A stretch of DNA of 64,000 bases from UBA11051 sp964390495. GTDB lineage: Bacteria; Armatimonadota; Zipacnadia; Zipacnadales; UBA11051. The stretch is taken from the NCBI GenBank assembly GCA_964390495.1, contig CAYMIN010000004.1, forward strand, positions 115,992 to 179,991. Direction: 5' to 3'. Positions 48,721 to 56,191 of the stretch are shown here, in pieces. How positions within the stretch are numbered: position 1 is the stretch's first letter; each line of letters opens with the position of its first letter. The position numbers were made by a program, and so were the translations under genes. The notes beneath the pieces were generated by a model. The model did no database searches. It saw only the letters and a program-made list of their open reading frames with translations, and had not been told where the DNA came from.

Positions 48721-50199
48721 TTACAGCGGGGCATCGCACCAGTTCTCGGGCTTCTCGTCAAGCAGGCTGACGGCGATGTGCTTGATCTCGGTGTACTGCT
48801 GGATGCACTCGAAGCCGTTCTCGCGGCCGATGCCGCTGAGTTTGTAGCCGCCGTGCGGGGCCTTGAAGTCCTCGCCGATCCACTCGTTGACGAACACGCC
48901 GCCGGCCTCGAGCCGGGTAGCGACCCGCATCGCCTTGGTGGTGTCATTGCACCAGAGCGCCGCGGCCAGGCCGAAGTCGCTGTGATTAGCGAGGCGCACG
49001 GCCTCATCTTCGTCGCTGAAGCGGATGGCGACCAGCACCGGCCCGAAGATCTCCTCCTGGGCGATGCGCATGTCGTTGCTGACCTCGGCAAACAGCGTCG
49101 GCAGGTAGAAATAGCCGTTCTGTAGTTCGGGATCGTCGGGCCGGGCCCCGCCGGCCACCAGCTCGGCTCCCTCCTGTTTGCCGATCGCGACGTACTGCTC
49201 CACGCGCTCGCGCTGATTGGCCGATATTATCGGCCCCATCTCCGTGGTCGGGTCCATGGTGTCGCCGAGCTTGACCTGGGCGAACCGCTCCGCCAGGCGT
49301 GAGACTACGTCGTCATAGATGTCGTTATGGACCAGCAGCCGGGTGCCGGCGATGCAGACCTGTCCACAGCGTGACAAGACGCCCTGCATCGCTACCTCGG
49401 TCGCCATCTCCACCCCGATGTCGGGGAAGATGATGACCGGGGTCTTGCCACCCAGCTCCAGCGTCAGCTTGGTCATGTTGGCGACAGCCGCCTGCATCAC
49501 CGATTGGCCGGTTTCGACCGAGCCGGTGAAGGTGATGCTGCCGACGTCGGGGTGCTCGGCCAGGGCCGCGCCGGCCTCCGAGCCGATGCCGGTGACCACA
49601 TTGAAGACTCCGGCAGGCAAGCCCACTTCGTCAACCACCTCGGCAAGCGCGAGCGCAATCAGCGGCGTCAGGCTGGAGGGCTTGATGACCGCGCTATTGC
49701 CCAGTGCGACCGCCGGAGCGACACTGCGCGTGATGAGAAACAGCGGGTAGTTCCACGGCACCAGATGGCCGGTCACCCCGACCGGCTCGAGCCGGGTCAT
49801 AGCCAGCCTACCGGGGCCGGTGGGGATCGTGGAGCCACGGGCCTTGTCGGCCAGGCCGGCGTGGAACTCGACATTCTGAGCGGTGAATTCCACCAGACCG
49901 CGGGCCTTGCCCAGATAGTGCCCGCTCTCCTGAGCTAGCAGCAGGCCCAATTCGTCGGCGTGCCGGCGGATCGCCGCAGCGATCTTCAGTAACCACCGCC
50001 CCCGTTCATCCGGCGGGGTGTCGCGCCAGGCCGGGAAGGCCTGCTTGGCCGCCGCCACCGCCTTCGCCACATCATCGGCATTGCCTCGCGGCACCGTGCC
50101 GATGACCTGCCCCGTCGCCGGATTGTCCGATTCAGTACGCTGTCCGGAGCTGCTGTCAACCCATTCGCCGCCTAGATACATCAGCTTATCTGCGCCCAT
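48721..50199 (-). CDS. NAD(P)-dependent aldehyde dehydrogenase
   Basis: A 492-residue enzyme of the aldehyde dehydrogenase superfamily. 'VPWNYPLF' (Asn150), 'FTGSVETGQSVM' (cofactor loop), 'LELGGKTPVI' with Glu248, and 'GQVCIAGTRLLV' with catalytic Cys282 are all present; 'EEIFGPVL' follows near 380. It oxidises an aldehyde to an acid. GAGGAGAG upstream of the ATG supports the start. The protein ends with a typical short oligomerisation tail. Neighbouring sugar and acyl-CoA genes fit a role in sugar-acid or short-chain aldehyde oxidation; substrate not assigned. Confidence 0.95.
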   Translation of the reverse strand: MGADKLMYLGGEWVDSSSGQRTESDNPATGQVIGTVPRGNADDVAKAVAAAKQAFPAWRDTPPDERGRWLLKIAAAIRRHADELGLLLAQESGHYLGKARGLVEFTAQNVEFHAGLADKARGSTIPTGPGRLAMTRLEPVGVTGHLVPWNYPLFLITRSVAPAVALGNSAVIKPSSLTPLIALALAEVVDEVGLPAGVFNVVTGIGSEAGAALAEHPDVGSITFTGSVETGQSVMQAAVANMTKLTLELGGKTPVIIFPDIGVEMATEVAMQGVLSRCGQVCIAGTRLLVHNDIYDDVVSRLAERFAQVKLGDTMDPTTEMGPIISANQRERVEQYVAIGKQEGAELVAGGARPDDPELQNGYFYLPTLFAEVSNDMRIAQEEIFGPVLVAIRFSDEDEAVRLANHSDFGLAAALWCNDTTKAMRVATRLEAGGVFVNEWIGEDFKAPHGGYKLSGIGRENGFECIQQYTEIKHIAVSLLDEKPENWCDAPL

Positions 50200-50385
50200 C
50201 GTAAGCTCTCCTCTCCATCAGGTGTATAGGGCTTTTTTCGTTTCCGGTGCGCCGATACCTGCCGCAGAGGCGGGGCTGAGCTTCACTGACAGGAGATTCG
50301 TAGCAGGAGAAAGCAGCTACAGCGTAGAACCGTGCAATATCGTGTTGTGCGGCTGGCGCGTGGCAGGCCCGGGAAGGGGACAACC

Positions 50386-51492
50386 ATGGCAAGGCGAGAA
50401 TGCCTGAGACATTTCTGCGCAATCGCCGTTCTGCTCATCACCGGTGCCGCTGCGAGCGGTCCGTTGAGTGCTGACATCTACATCTTGACGGCGAATGTGC
50501 CGGTACGGGTAGCGGCACCGATCCAGCAGGCCTCCGGGGACATGGTGGTGTTCATCAAGGCCAAGGGCGGCCAGTGGCAGCAGCCGCAATACCAAGTCGA
50601 GGGCGACCGCATAATCCTGTCGCCGAATCCGAAGGAGCTGGGCGGGACCGAGCTGTTCTTGGTTATCAATCCCCCGCCGGAGCTGGACCTCTCTGATGAT
50701 AATCCGCCGATACTGCTCGGCATCAAGGGCGACGGCAAGCCGCTGCGGCTTGAGGCCGTTGTGGATATGGGAGCTACGCTGGCCCCGCCGCAGGTATTGA
50801 CATGGGGTGTGGCCGACCGGGAAAACGCGCTGGACCTGGCTTCGCTGAAGGTCGTCTTGGACGGTGAGTTGGTCATAGATGACCGGGTGTCCGTCACTGC
50901 GGTCAGCAGTCGGCAAGCCGGCATTACAGTCAACCTCGGCGATCTGGAATACGGTAGCCACGAAATCAGCGTGAAGATCGCTGATGCCTTCCCGCAGTCC
51001 AACGAGCTGCAGCTCAAAGCCACCGTGACCAAGCTTGCCACCACCAACTGGATGCAGGCGGCTTCGGACAGTGTCGAGGTCAAGGTGGATAGCCACTACA
51101 TGACCTCCTACCCGTCGGTAGCGCCGCTGACCGACGGCTTCTGTGGTGAGGGTTCGAGCAATGATGTCACCTGGGCCTCGGCGGAAGACGATCAGCCGCA
51201 CTGGATCGAGATCAAGCTGCCGCAGCCCCGGCCGCTCAAGGAAGTCACCGTTTACTGGGCCAATACCGGCTCGACTTTCCATACCAGCCAGAATGTGCAG
51301 GTCCAGGTGCCGGAGGACGGAGGCTGGAAGACGGTGTACACATCTCCCAAGCAGGGCCTTGGTGCGGAGCGGTGCACCACCTTTTTCTTCGATGAGGTGA
51401 CCACGGACCGCTTTCGCGTCTATCAGCCGGCCGGCGGCGGTACCTCCCAGCGGCCGAATCTAATGTGGGTCGCCGAGGTGGAAGCACGCTGA
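50386..51492 (+). CDS. Secreted protein with C-terminal discoidin-like domain
   Basis: A 368-residue exported protein (signal peptide within MARRECLRHFCAIAVLLITG, about 1-29). The central part is beta-rich and not recognised. The C-terminal 140 residues look like an F5/8 type C (discoidin) sandwich: 'DSHYMTSYPSVAPLTDG', 'WASAEDDQPHWIEIKLPQP', 'KEVTVYWANTGSTFHTSQNV', 'DRFRVYQPAGGG'. Such domains bind carbohydrate. AAGGGG six nt upstream supports ATG 50386. It stands between the divergent aldehyde dehydrogenase and the SDR gene 55 bp downstream. Probably a surface-binding accessory protein. Confidence 0.7.
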   Translation: MARRECLRHFCAIAVLLITGAAASGPLSADIYILTANVPVRVAAPIQQASGDMVVFIKAKGGQWQQPQYQVEGDRIILSPNPKELGGTELFLVINPPPELDLSDDNPPILLGIKGDGKPLRLEAVVDMGATLAPPQVLTWGVADRENALDLASLKVVLDGELVIDDRVSVTAVSSRQAGITVNLGDLEYGSHEISVKIADAFPQSNELQLKATVTKLATTNWMQAASDSVEVKVDSHYMTSYPSVAPLTDGFCGEGSSNDVTWASAEDDQPHWIEIKLPQPRPLKEVTVYWANTGSTFHTSQNVQVQVPEDGGWKTVYTSPKQGLGAERCTTFFFDEVTTDRFRVYQPAGGGTSQRPNLMWVAEVEAR

Positions 51493-51547
51493 TTGTCCAC
51501 GCACCCCCAGCCGAGGCACACGGAACAAAGATCGGAGGGCAAAAGAG

Positions 51548-52306
51548 ATGCTGCTTGATGGCAAGACCGCGCTGATTACCGGTGCCTCACGTGGCCTGGG
51601 CGAGGCGATGGCCAGGGCCTTCGCGGAGGAGGGCTGCGCGGTGGCGGTGAACTACATTGATCTGCCGGGCGAGGACAATGCCGCCGACGCCGCCGAAATC
51701 GTGGCCGCGCTCAAGCAGGGCGGTGGGGATGCTCTAGCCGTCTGCGCCGATGTCACCGACCAGGAGCAGGTGGACGCCATGGCCGCCGAGGTGCTCGAGC
51801 ATTTCGGCCATCTGGACATCCTGGTCAACAATGCCGGGATCTTCAAGGACCGCACCATCAAGAACCTCGACAAGCGCGACTGGGACGCGGTGATCGCCGT
51901 GAACCTGACCGGCGCCTACAACTGCATCCATGCGGTCATCAATCACATGCGGGAGCGGGAGCGCGGGCGCATCATCAGCATCTCCTCCGTGGTCGGCCAA
52001 TCGGGGAATATCGGGCAGGCGAACTACGCGGCCTCAAAGGCGGGGATCATCGGGCTGACCAAGTCGGTCGCCAGGGAGGTCGCCCGCAGGAATATCACCG
52101 TCAATGCCATCGCCCCGGGCTTCATGGATACAGGCATGGCTCGGGCTCTGGACGATGAGGTCATCCAGGCGGTGATTCCACAGATTCCGATGGGCAAGCT
52201 GGGGCAACCTGAAGACATCGCCGCTGCCGCGGTCTTTCTGGCCTCAGACCAGGCCGGCTACATAACCGGCCAGGTTCTGGCGGTCAACGGCGGTCTGTAC
52301 ATGTAG
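51548..52306 (+). CDS. Short-chain dehydrogenase/reductase (FabG/3-hydroxybutyrate dehydrogenase-like)
   Basis: A 252-residue classical SDR. 'TGASRGLGEAMA' (residues 11-22) binds the nucleotide, 'NNAG' is at 94-97, and the catalytic set is Ser147, Tyr160 and Lys164 ('YAASK'). The C-terminal 'DQAGYITGQVLAVNGGLYM' is typical of 3-oxoacyl-ACP reductase-like enzymes. GGAGGG nine nt upstream supports the start. It lies 38 bp before the CoA-transferase gene and is probably the first gene of the acyl-CoA module. Reduction of 3-oxoacyl units or oxidation of 3-hydroxybutyrate are both possible. Confidence 0.88.
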   Translation: MLLDGKTALITGASRGLGEAMARAFAEEGCAVAVNYIDLPGEDNAADAAEIVAALKQGGGDALAVCADVTDQEQVDAMAAEVLEHFGHLDILVNNAGIFKDRTIKNLDKRDWDAVIAVNLTGAYNCIHAVINHMRERERGRIISISSVVGQSGNIGQANYAASKAGIIGLTKSVAREVARRNITVNAIAPGFMDTGMARALDDEVIQAVIPQIPMGKLGQPEDIAAAAVFLASDQAGYITGQVLAVNGGLYM

Positions 52307-52344
52307 GCAATGGCGCGGAATAACGGGTAGTGAGGTGTGAAGGA

Positions 52345-53913
52345 ATGGCAGCGAAGGTAATGACCGCTGAAGAGGCCGTGGCGCTGATTGAGGACGGCGC
52401 GATGCTGGGGGTCGGGGGCTTTGTGGGAGCCGGGCATCCGGAGGCCCTCACCTGCGCCATCGAGCGGCGCTTTTTAGAAACCGGCAAGCCGACCGGTCTC
52501 GGAGTTATGTATGCCGCCGGCCAGGGCGATGGTGGGAAGCGCGGTGTCAACCACCTCGGCCACGAGGGGCTGGTGAGGCGCGTCATCGGCGGCCACTGGG
52601 GCCTGGTGCCGGATATGAGTAGGCTGGCGGTGGAGAACAAGATCGAGGCTTACAACTGGCCGCAGGGGGTCGTCTGTCACCTGTTCAGAGACATCGCCGC
52701 CGACCGCCCGGGGGCTATCACCCACATCGGTCTGCACACCTATGTTGATCCCCGCAACGGCGGGGGCAAGCTCAACGAGAGGACCACCGAGGACCTCGTG
52801 GAGCTGCTCGAGCTGGGGGGACGCGAGTGGATGTGGTATAAGGCCACGCCGATTGACGTCGGGCTGATCCGCGGCACCACCGCCGACAGCCGGGGCAACA
52901 TCTCGATGGAGCGGGAGGCGCTGCACGGCGAAATGCTGGCGATTGCGCAGGCCGCGCATAACTGCGGCGGGATAGTCATCGCCCAGGTCGAGCGGCTGGC
53001 CGCGGCGGGCACGCTGCATCCTCATACGGTGAAGGTGCCCGGGATCCTGGTGGACGCCATCGTCGTGGCCGCACCGGAGGAGCATCAGCAGACCTTCTCC
53101 GAGCAGTACAATCCCTCGTACAGCGGGGAGTTGAAGATCGACCTCAAGAGTATGCAGCCGATGCCGATGAGCGAGCGCAAGATCATCGCCCGCCGCGCGG
53201 CTATGGAGCTGCGGCCCGGCGATGTCGTCAATCTCGGCATCGGCATGCCCGAGGGCGTAGCCGCGGTCGCCAACGAGGAGGGCATCATCGAGCAGATGGT
53301 GCAGACGGTCGAGGCCGGCGCGATCGGCGGAGTGCCCGCCGGCGGGTTGTCGTTCGGCGCTTCCACCAACCCGGAGGCCATCATCGAGCAGCCCGACCAG
53401 TTCGACTTCTACGACGGCCGCGGCCTCGATATAGCCTTCTTGGGTAGCGCCCAGATAGACCGTCACGGCAATGTCAATGTCAGCAAGTTCGGGGGCGGCC
53501 TGACCGGATGCGGCGGCTTCATTAACATCACTCAGACCGCCAAGCGTGTCATCTTCTGCGGCACCTTCACCGCGGGTGGACTCAAGGTGGAGATACGCGA
53601 CGGCAAGCTGGACATCGTGCAGGAGGGCAGGGTCAAGAAGCTGGTGCCGGAGGTGGAGCACGTCACCTTCAGCGGCGAATACGCCGTCCAGCGCGCTACC
53701 CAAGTGCTTTACGTAACCGAGCGCGCGGTCTTTACGGTCGAGGACGGCCACTTGGTGCTCAGCGAAATCGCGCCCGGTGTGGACCTGCAGAAAGATGTCC
53801 AGGATCAGACCGAGTTCGAGTTGGAAGTGTCCGATGATCTGACTACCATGGCGGCAGAGATCTTCCGCCCCGGGCCGATGGGGCTTGCCGAAAGAGCAGG
53901 TGAGATACAGTGA
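52345..53913 (+). CDS. Family I CoA-transferase (fused alpha-beta, YdiF-like)
   Basis: A 522-residue protein containing both halves of a family I CoA-transferase in one chain, as in YdiF/propionate CoA-transferase. 'LGVGGFVGAGHPEAL' near residue 25 is the first-half glycine loop. Glu323 in 'QTVEAGAIGGVPAGG' matches the catalytic glutamate that forms the thioester, and 'GLSFGASTNPEA' follows. It moves CoA between short-chain acids such as acetate, butyrate or acetoacetate. GAGGTG seven nt upstream supports ATG 52345. Its stop overlaps the thiolase GTG start by four bases, so translation is coupled. Confidence 0.92.
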   Translation: MAAKVMTAEEAVALIEDGAMLGVGGFVGAGHPEALTCAIERRFLETGKPTGLGVMYAAGQGDGGKRGVNHLGHEGLVRRVIGGHWGLVPDMSRLAVENKIEAYNWPQGVVCHLFRDIAADRPGAITHIGLHTYVDPRNGGGKLNERTTEDLVELLELGGREWMWYKATPIDVGLIRGTTADSRGNISMEREALHGEMLAIAQAAHNCGGIVIAQVERLAAAGTLHPHTVKVPGILVDAIVVAAPEEHQQTFSEQYNPSYSGELKIDLKSMQPMPMSERKIIARRAAMELRPGDVVNLGIGMPEGVAAVANEEGIIEQMVQTVEAGAIGGVPAGGLSFGASTNPEAIIEQPDQFDFYDGRGLDIAFLGSAQIDRHGNVNVSKFGGGLTGCGGFINITQTAKRVIFCGTFTAGGLKVEIRDGKLDIVQEGRVKKLVPEVEHVTFSGEYAVQRATQVLYVTERAVFTVEDGHLVLSEIAPGVDLQKDVQDQTEFELEVSDDLTTMAAEIFRPGPMGLAERAGEIQ

Positions 53914-55091
53914 CAGAAGCAGTAATCGCGGCGATTGCGCGGACGGCTATCGGGACCTTCGGCGGTGCGCTGAAAGAGGTGCCGGCCACGGAGTTGGGAG
54001 CGCACGCCATCCGAGCAGCCCTGGAGCGGGCCGAGATCGCCGCCGACGATGTCGAAGATGTGCTGATGGGCAATGTCATCTCCGCCGGCTTGGGGCAGAA
54101 TGTAGCCAGGCAAGCAGCTATCGGCGGCGGTGTGCCGGTCACCACACCGGCCACTGCGGTCAACCTCATGTGTGGCAGCGGCCTGCGCGCGATCACGCTG
54201 GCCGCCGAAGCGATCCTATGCGGCCGCCGGCAAGTCACCGTGGCCGGCGGCATGGAGAGCATGAGCCGAGCGCCCTTCGCCGACATAGACAGACGCTGGG
54301 GTAGCCGTATGGGGCATTATCAGTTGCTGGACTGTATGCTCACCGATGGCCTAGAGGATGCCCTCAGTGGCGAGCACATGGGTGCGGCGATGGACAAGCT
54401 GGCCCAGCAACGCGGCATATCGCGTCAGGCCCAGGATGAATACGCCGCCGCAAGCCAACGGCGCTGTGAGGTCGCGCAGACGGAGGGGCGCTTGGCGGCG
54501 GAGATTACTCCTATCGGAATCCCCCAGCGCAAGGGCGAGCCGCTTGTCTTTGACACCGACGAGCATCCCCGCCCCGGCACCACCGTGGAGGTACTGGCGA
54601 CGCTGCAGCCGGTTTTTCTCAAGGATGGCACCATCACTGCCGGCAATGCCTCCGGCCTCAACGACGGTGCGGCGGCTGCAGTTGTGGTTTCAGCGGAGGT
54701 AGCGGCGGACCTGAACTTGGATAACCCGGCGCGAATGGTGGCCTGGGCGGAATCGGCACGGACGCCGGCCGAATTCGGCATTGCACCGGCGCGCGCGATT
54801 GAGCTGGCGCTGGCCGAGGCCGGCATGACTCTGGATGACATCGAGCTGATTGAGGCCAATGAAGCGTTCGCCGCCCAGACGCTGGCTCTGACCCAAGAGG
54901 TGGGCTGGGACCTGGAGAAGGTCAATGTCAACGGTGGGGCGATCGCCCTCGGCCATCCAATCGGGGCCAGCGGCGCCCGCATCATGGCCACACTTCTGTA
55001 CGAAATGCAGCGGCAGGACTTGACCGTCGGCATGGCCACCTTATGCTGTGGCGGTGGCATCGGGGTCTGCACCATCGTCGAACGGATTTAG
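53910..55091 (+). CDS. Acetyl-CoA C-acetyltransferase (thiolase)
   Basis: A 393-residue biosynthetic-type thiolase. Cys88 in 'NLMCGSGLRA' is the acyl-accepting nucleophile, His349 in 'ALGHPIGASGAR' and Cys379/380 in 'LCCGGGIG' complete the site. It condenses two acetyl-CoA to acetoacetyl-CoA or cleaves it back. The GTG start overlaps the CoA-transferase stop. It is followed after 163 bp by 3-hydroxyacyl-CoA dehydrogenase, so the three enzymes cover acetoacetate, acetoacetyl-CoA and 3-hydroxybutyryl-CoA interconversion. Confidence 0.95.
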   Translation: MTEAVIAAIARTAIGTFGGALKEVPATELGAHAIRAALERAEIAADDVEDVLMGNVISAGLGQNVARQAAIGGGVPVTTPATAVNLMCGSGLRAITLAAEAILCGRRQVTVAGGMESMSRAPFADIDRRWGSRMGHYQLLDCMLTDGLEDALSGEHMGAAMDKLAQQRGISRQAQDEYAAASQRRCEVAQTEGRLAAEITPIGIPQRKGEPLVFDTDEHPRPGTTVEVLATLQPVFLKDGTITAGNASGLNDGAAAAVVVSAEVAADLNLDNPARMVAWAESARTPAEFGIAPARAIELALAEAGMTLDDIELIEANEAFAAQTLALTQEVGWDLEKVNVNGGAIALGHPIGASGARIMATLLYEMQRQDLTVGMATLCCGGGIGVCTIVERI

Positions 55092-55119
55092 ACCGCATTA
55101 GTAATCCGTGGCTCGGCAT

Positions 55120-55144
55120 GAGCGTGGCGATGTTCGCCACACTC
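55120..55144 (+). terminator. Terminator-like hairpin without U-tract
   Basis: GAGCGTGGCGA (55120-55130), a 3-nt loop and TCGCCACACTC (55134-55144) form an 11-bp stem with one mismatch, 29 bp after the thiolase stop. No T-run follows, so it may be a Rho-independent variant, an attenuator or a transcript-stabilising stem. Confidence 0.35.
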
Positions 55145-55254
55145 AGGTGAGAAGGCGAGAGCGTTCTCAGCTTCCAGCCCGAGGTTGTTTTCTGCTATAT
55201 GGTGCATTTCACTCGTGGATAATCCAGGTTAGACACCTCACAGGGGGCGGTGGG

Positions 55255-56106
55255 ATGAGTATTGAGCGGGTCTTCGTGGTCGGCGCCGGGACTATGGGCG
55301 GGGGTATCGCTCAGGCTTTCGCCCAGGGCGAGCTTGAGGTGCTATTGTACGATGAGGTGGCCGAAGTCGCCGCCGGTGCCGTGCCGCGCATGGAAAAGGG
55401 GCTGGCGAAGGTCGTCGAGAAGGGGAAGATGACGGCTGAGGAGGTCGGCGCCGTTTTAGGCCGGATACAGATCGCTGACGAGCTGGCTCCGGCCGCGGAA
55501 TGCCAGTTTGTAATCGAGGCGATTATCGAGGATTTCGCCGTCAAGGCGGATTTGCTGGCTGAACTAGGCGGCATTTGCCCGCCGGATACTATCCTGGCAA
55601 CCAATACCTCCAGTCTCTCAGTAACCGACCTGGGCCAGGCCGGCGGGCGTCCCGCCAGCTTCGTCGGGCTGCACTTTTTCAATCCGGCACCGGTCATGAA
55701 GCTCGTCGAACTGGTAGTAGCGCCGCAGACCAGCTCCGCGACGGCTGAGACCGTTCGGAATCTGGCGATAGCCATCGGCAAGGTCCCGGTGCTGGTCAAG
55801 GACAGTCCCGGCTTCGTGTGCAATCGCCTGCTGATACCGATGATCAACGAGGCGATTGTGCTTCTGGAGGCAGGAGTAGCTTCCGCCGAGGATATTGACA
55901 CTACCATGAAGCTGGGGTGTGGGTTCCCGATGGGGCCGCTGGAGCTTTCGGACCTCATCGGCAATGACATCACTCTGGCGGTGATGGAGAGCCTGCGCGA
56001 GCGGTTGGACAGGGCCAAGTATCAGCCGGCGCGCCTGCTGGAAGAGATGGTGGCCGATGGCCGTCTCGGCCGCAAAACCGGCGACGGATTCACCTGTGAC
56101 CAATAG
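55255..56106 (+). CDS. 3-hydroxybutyryl-CoA dehydrogenase
   Basis: A 283-residue 3-hydroxyacyl-CoA dehydrogenase of the PaaH/Hbd type. 'VVGAGTMGGGIAQAF' (residues 8-22) is the NAD-binding loop, 'TNTSSLSVTDLG' and His140 in 'GLHFFNPAPVMKLVE' with Asn143 are catalytic, and the C-terminal helical domain has 'GVASAEDIDTTMKLGCGFPMGP' (split here as ASAEDIDTTMK and GFPMGP). It interconverts 3-hydroxybutyryl-CoA and acetoacetyl-CoA. ATG 55255 follows a G-rich ribosome site (AGGGGGCGGTGGG). It belongs with the preceding SDR, CoA-transferase and thiolase. Confidence 0.95.
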   Translation: MSIERVFVVGAGTMGGGIAQAFAQGELEVLLYDEVAEVAAGAVPRMEKGLAKVVEKGKMTAEEVGAVLGRIQIADELAPAAECQFVIEAIIEDFAVKADLLAELGGICPPDTILATNTSSLSVTDLGQAGGRPASFVGLHFFNPAPVMKLVELVVAPQTSSATAETVRNLAIAIGKVPVLVKDSPGFVCNRLLIPMINEAIVLLEAGVASAEDIDTTMKLGCGFPMGPLELSDLIGNDITLAVMESLRERLDRAKYQPARLLEEMVADGRLGRKTGDGFTCDQ

Positions 56107-56191
56107 CCACGCAACACCTGCCGATTGATGGTGTCCTCGGCGTTCGAGTGAGATGCAGCGGCAGGTCGTGTTCTGTTTCGGCAACGTACTA

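Noticed and set aside
52474..53751. 425-codon open frame on the minus strand over the CoA-transferase gene
   Set aside because: Shadow of a well-identified enzyme gene; composition is typical of antisense translation.
55120..55144. Definite Rho-independent terminator after the thiolase gene
   Set aside because: The stem is good but no T-run follows, so only a low-confidence entry is given.
56107..56191. Inverted repeat ACCTGCCG/CGGCAGGT between convergent genes as a terminator
   Set aside because: The loop is about 35 nt and there is no T-run; too weak to list.
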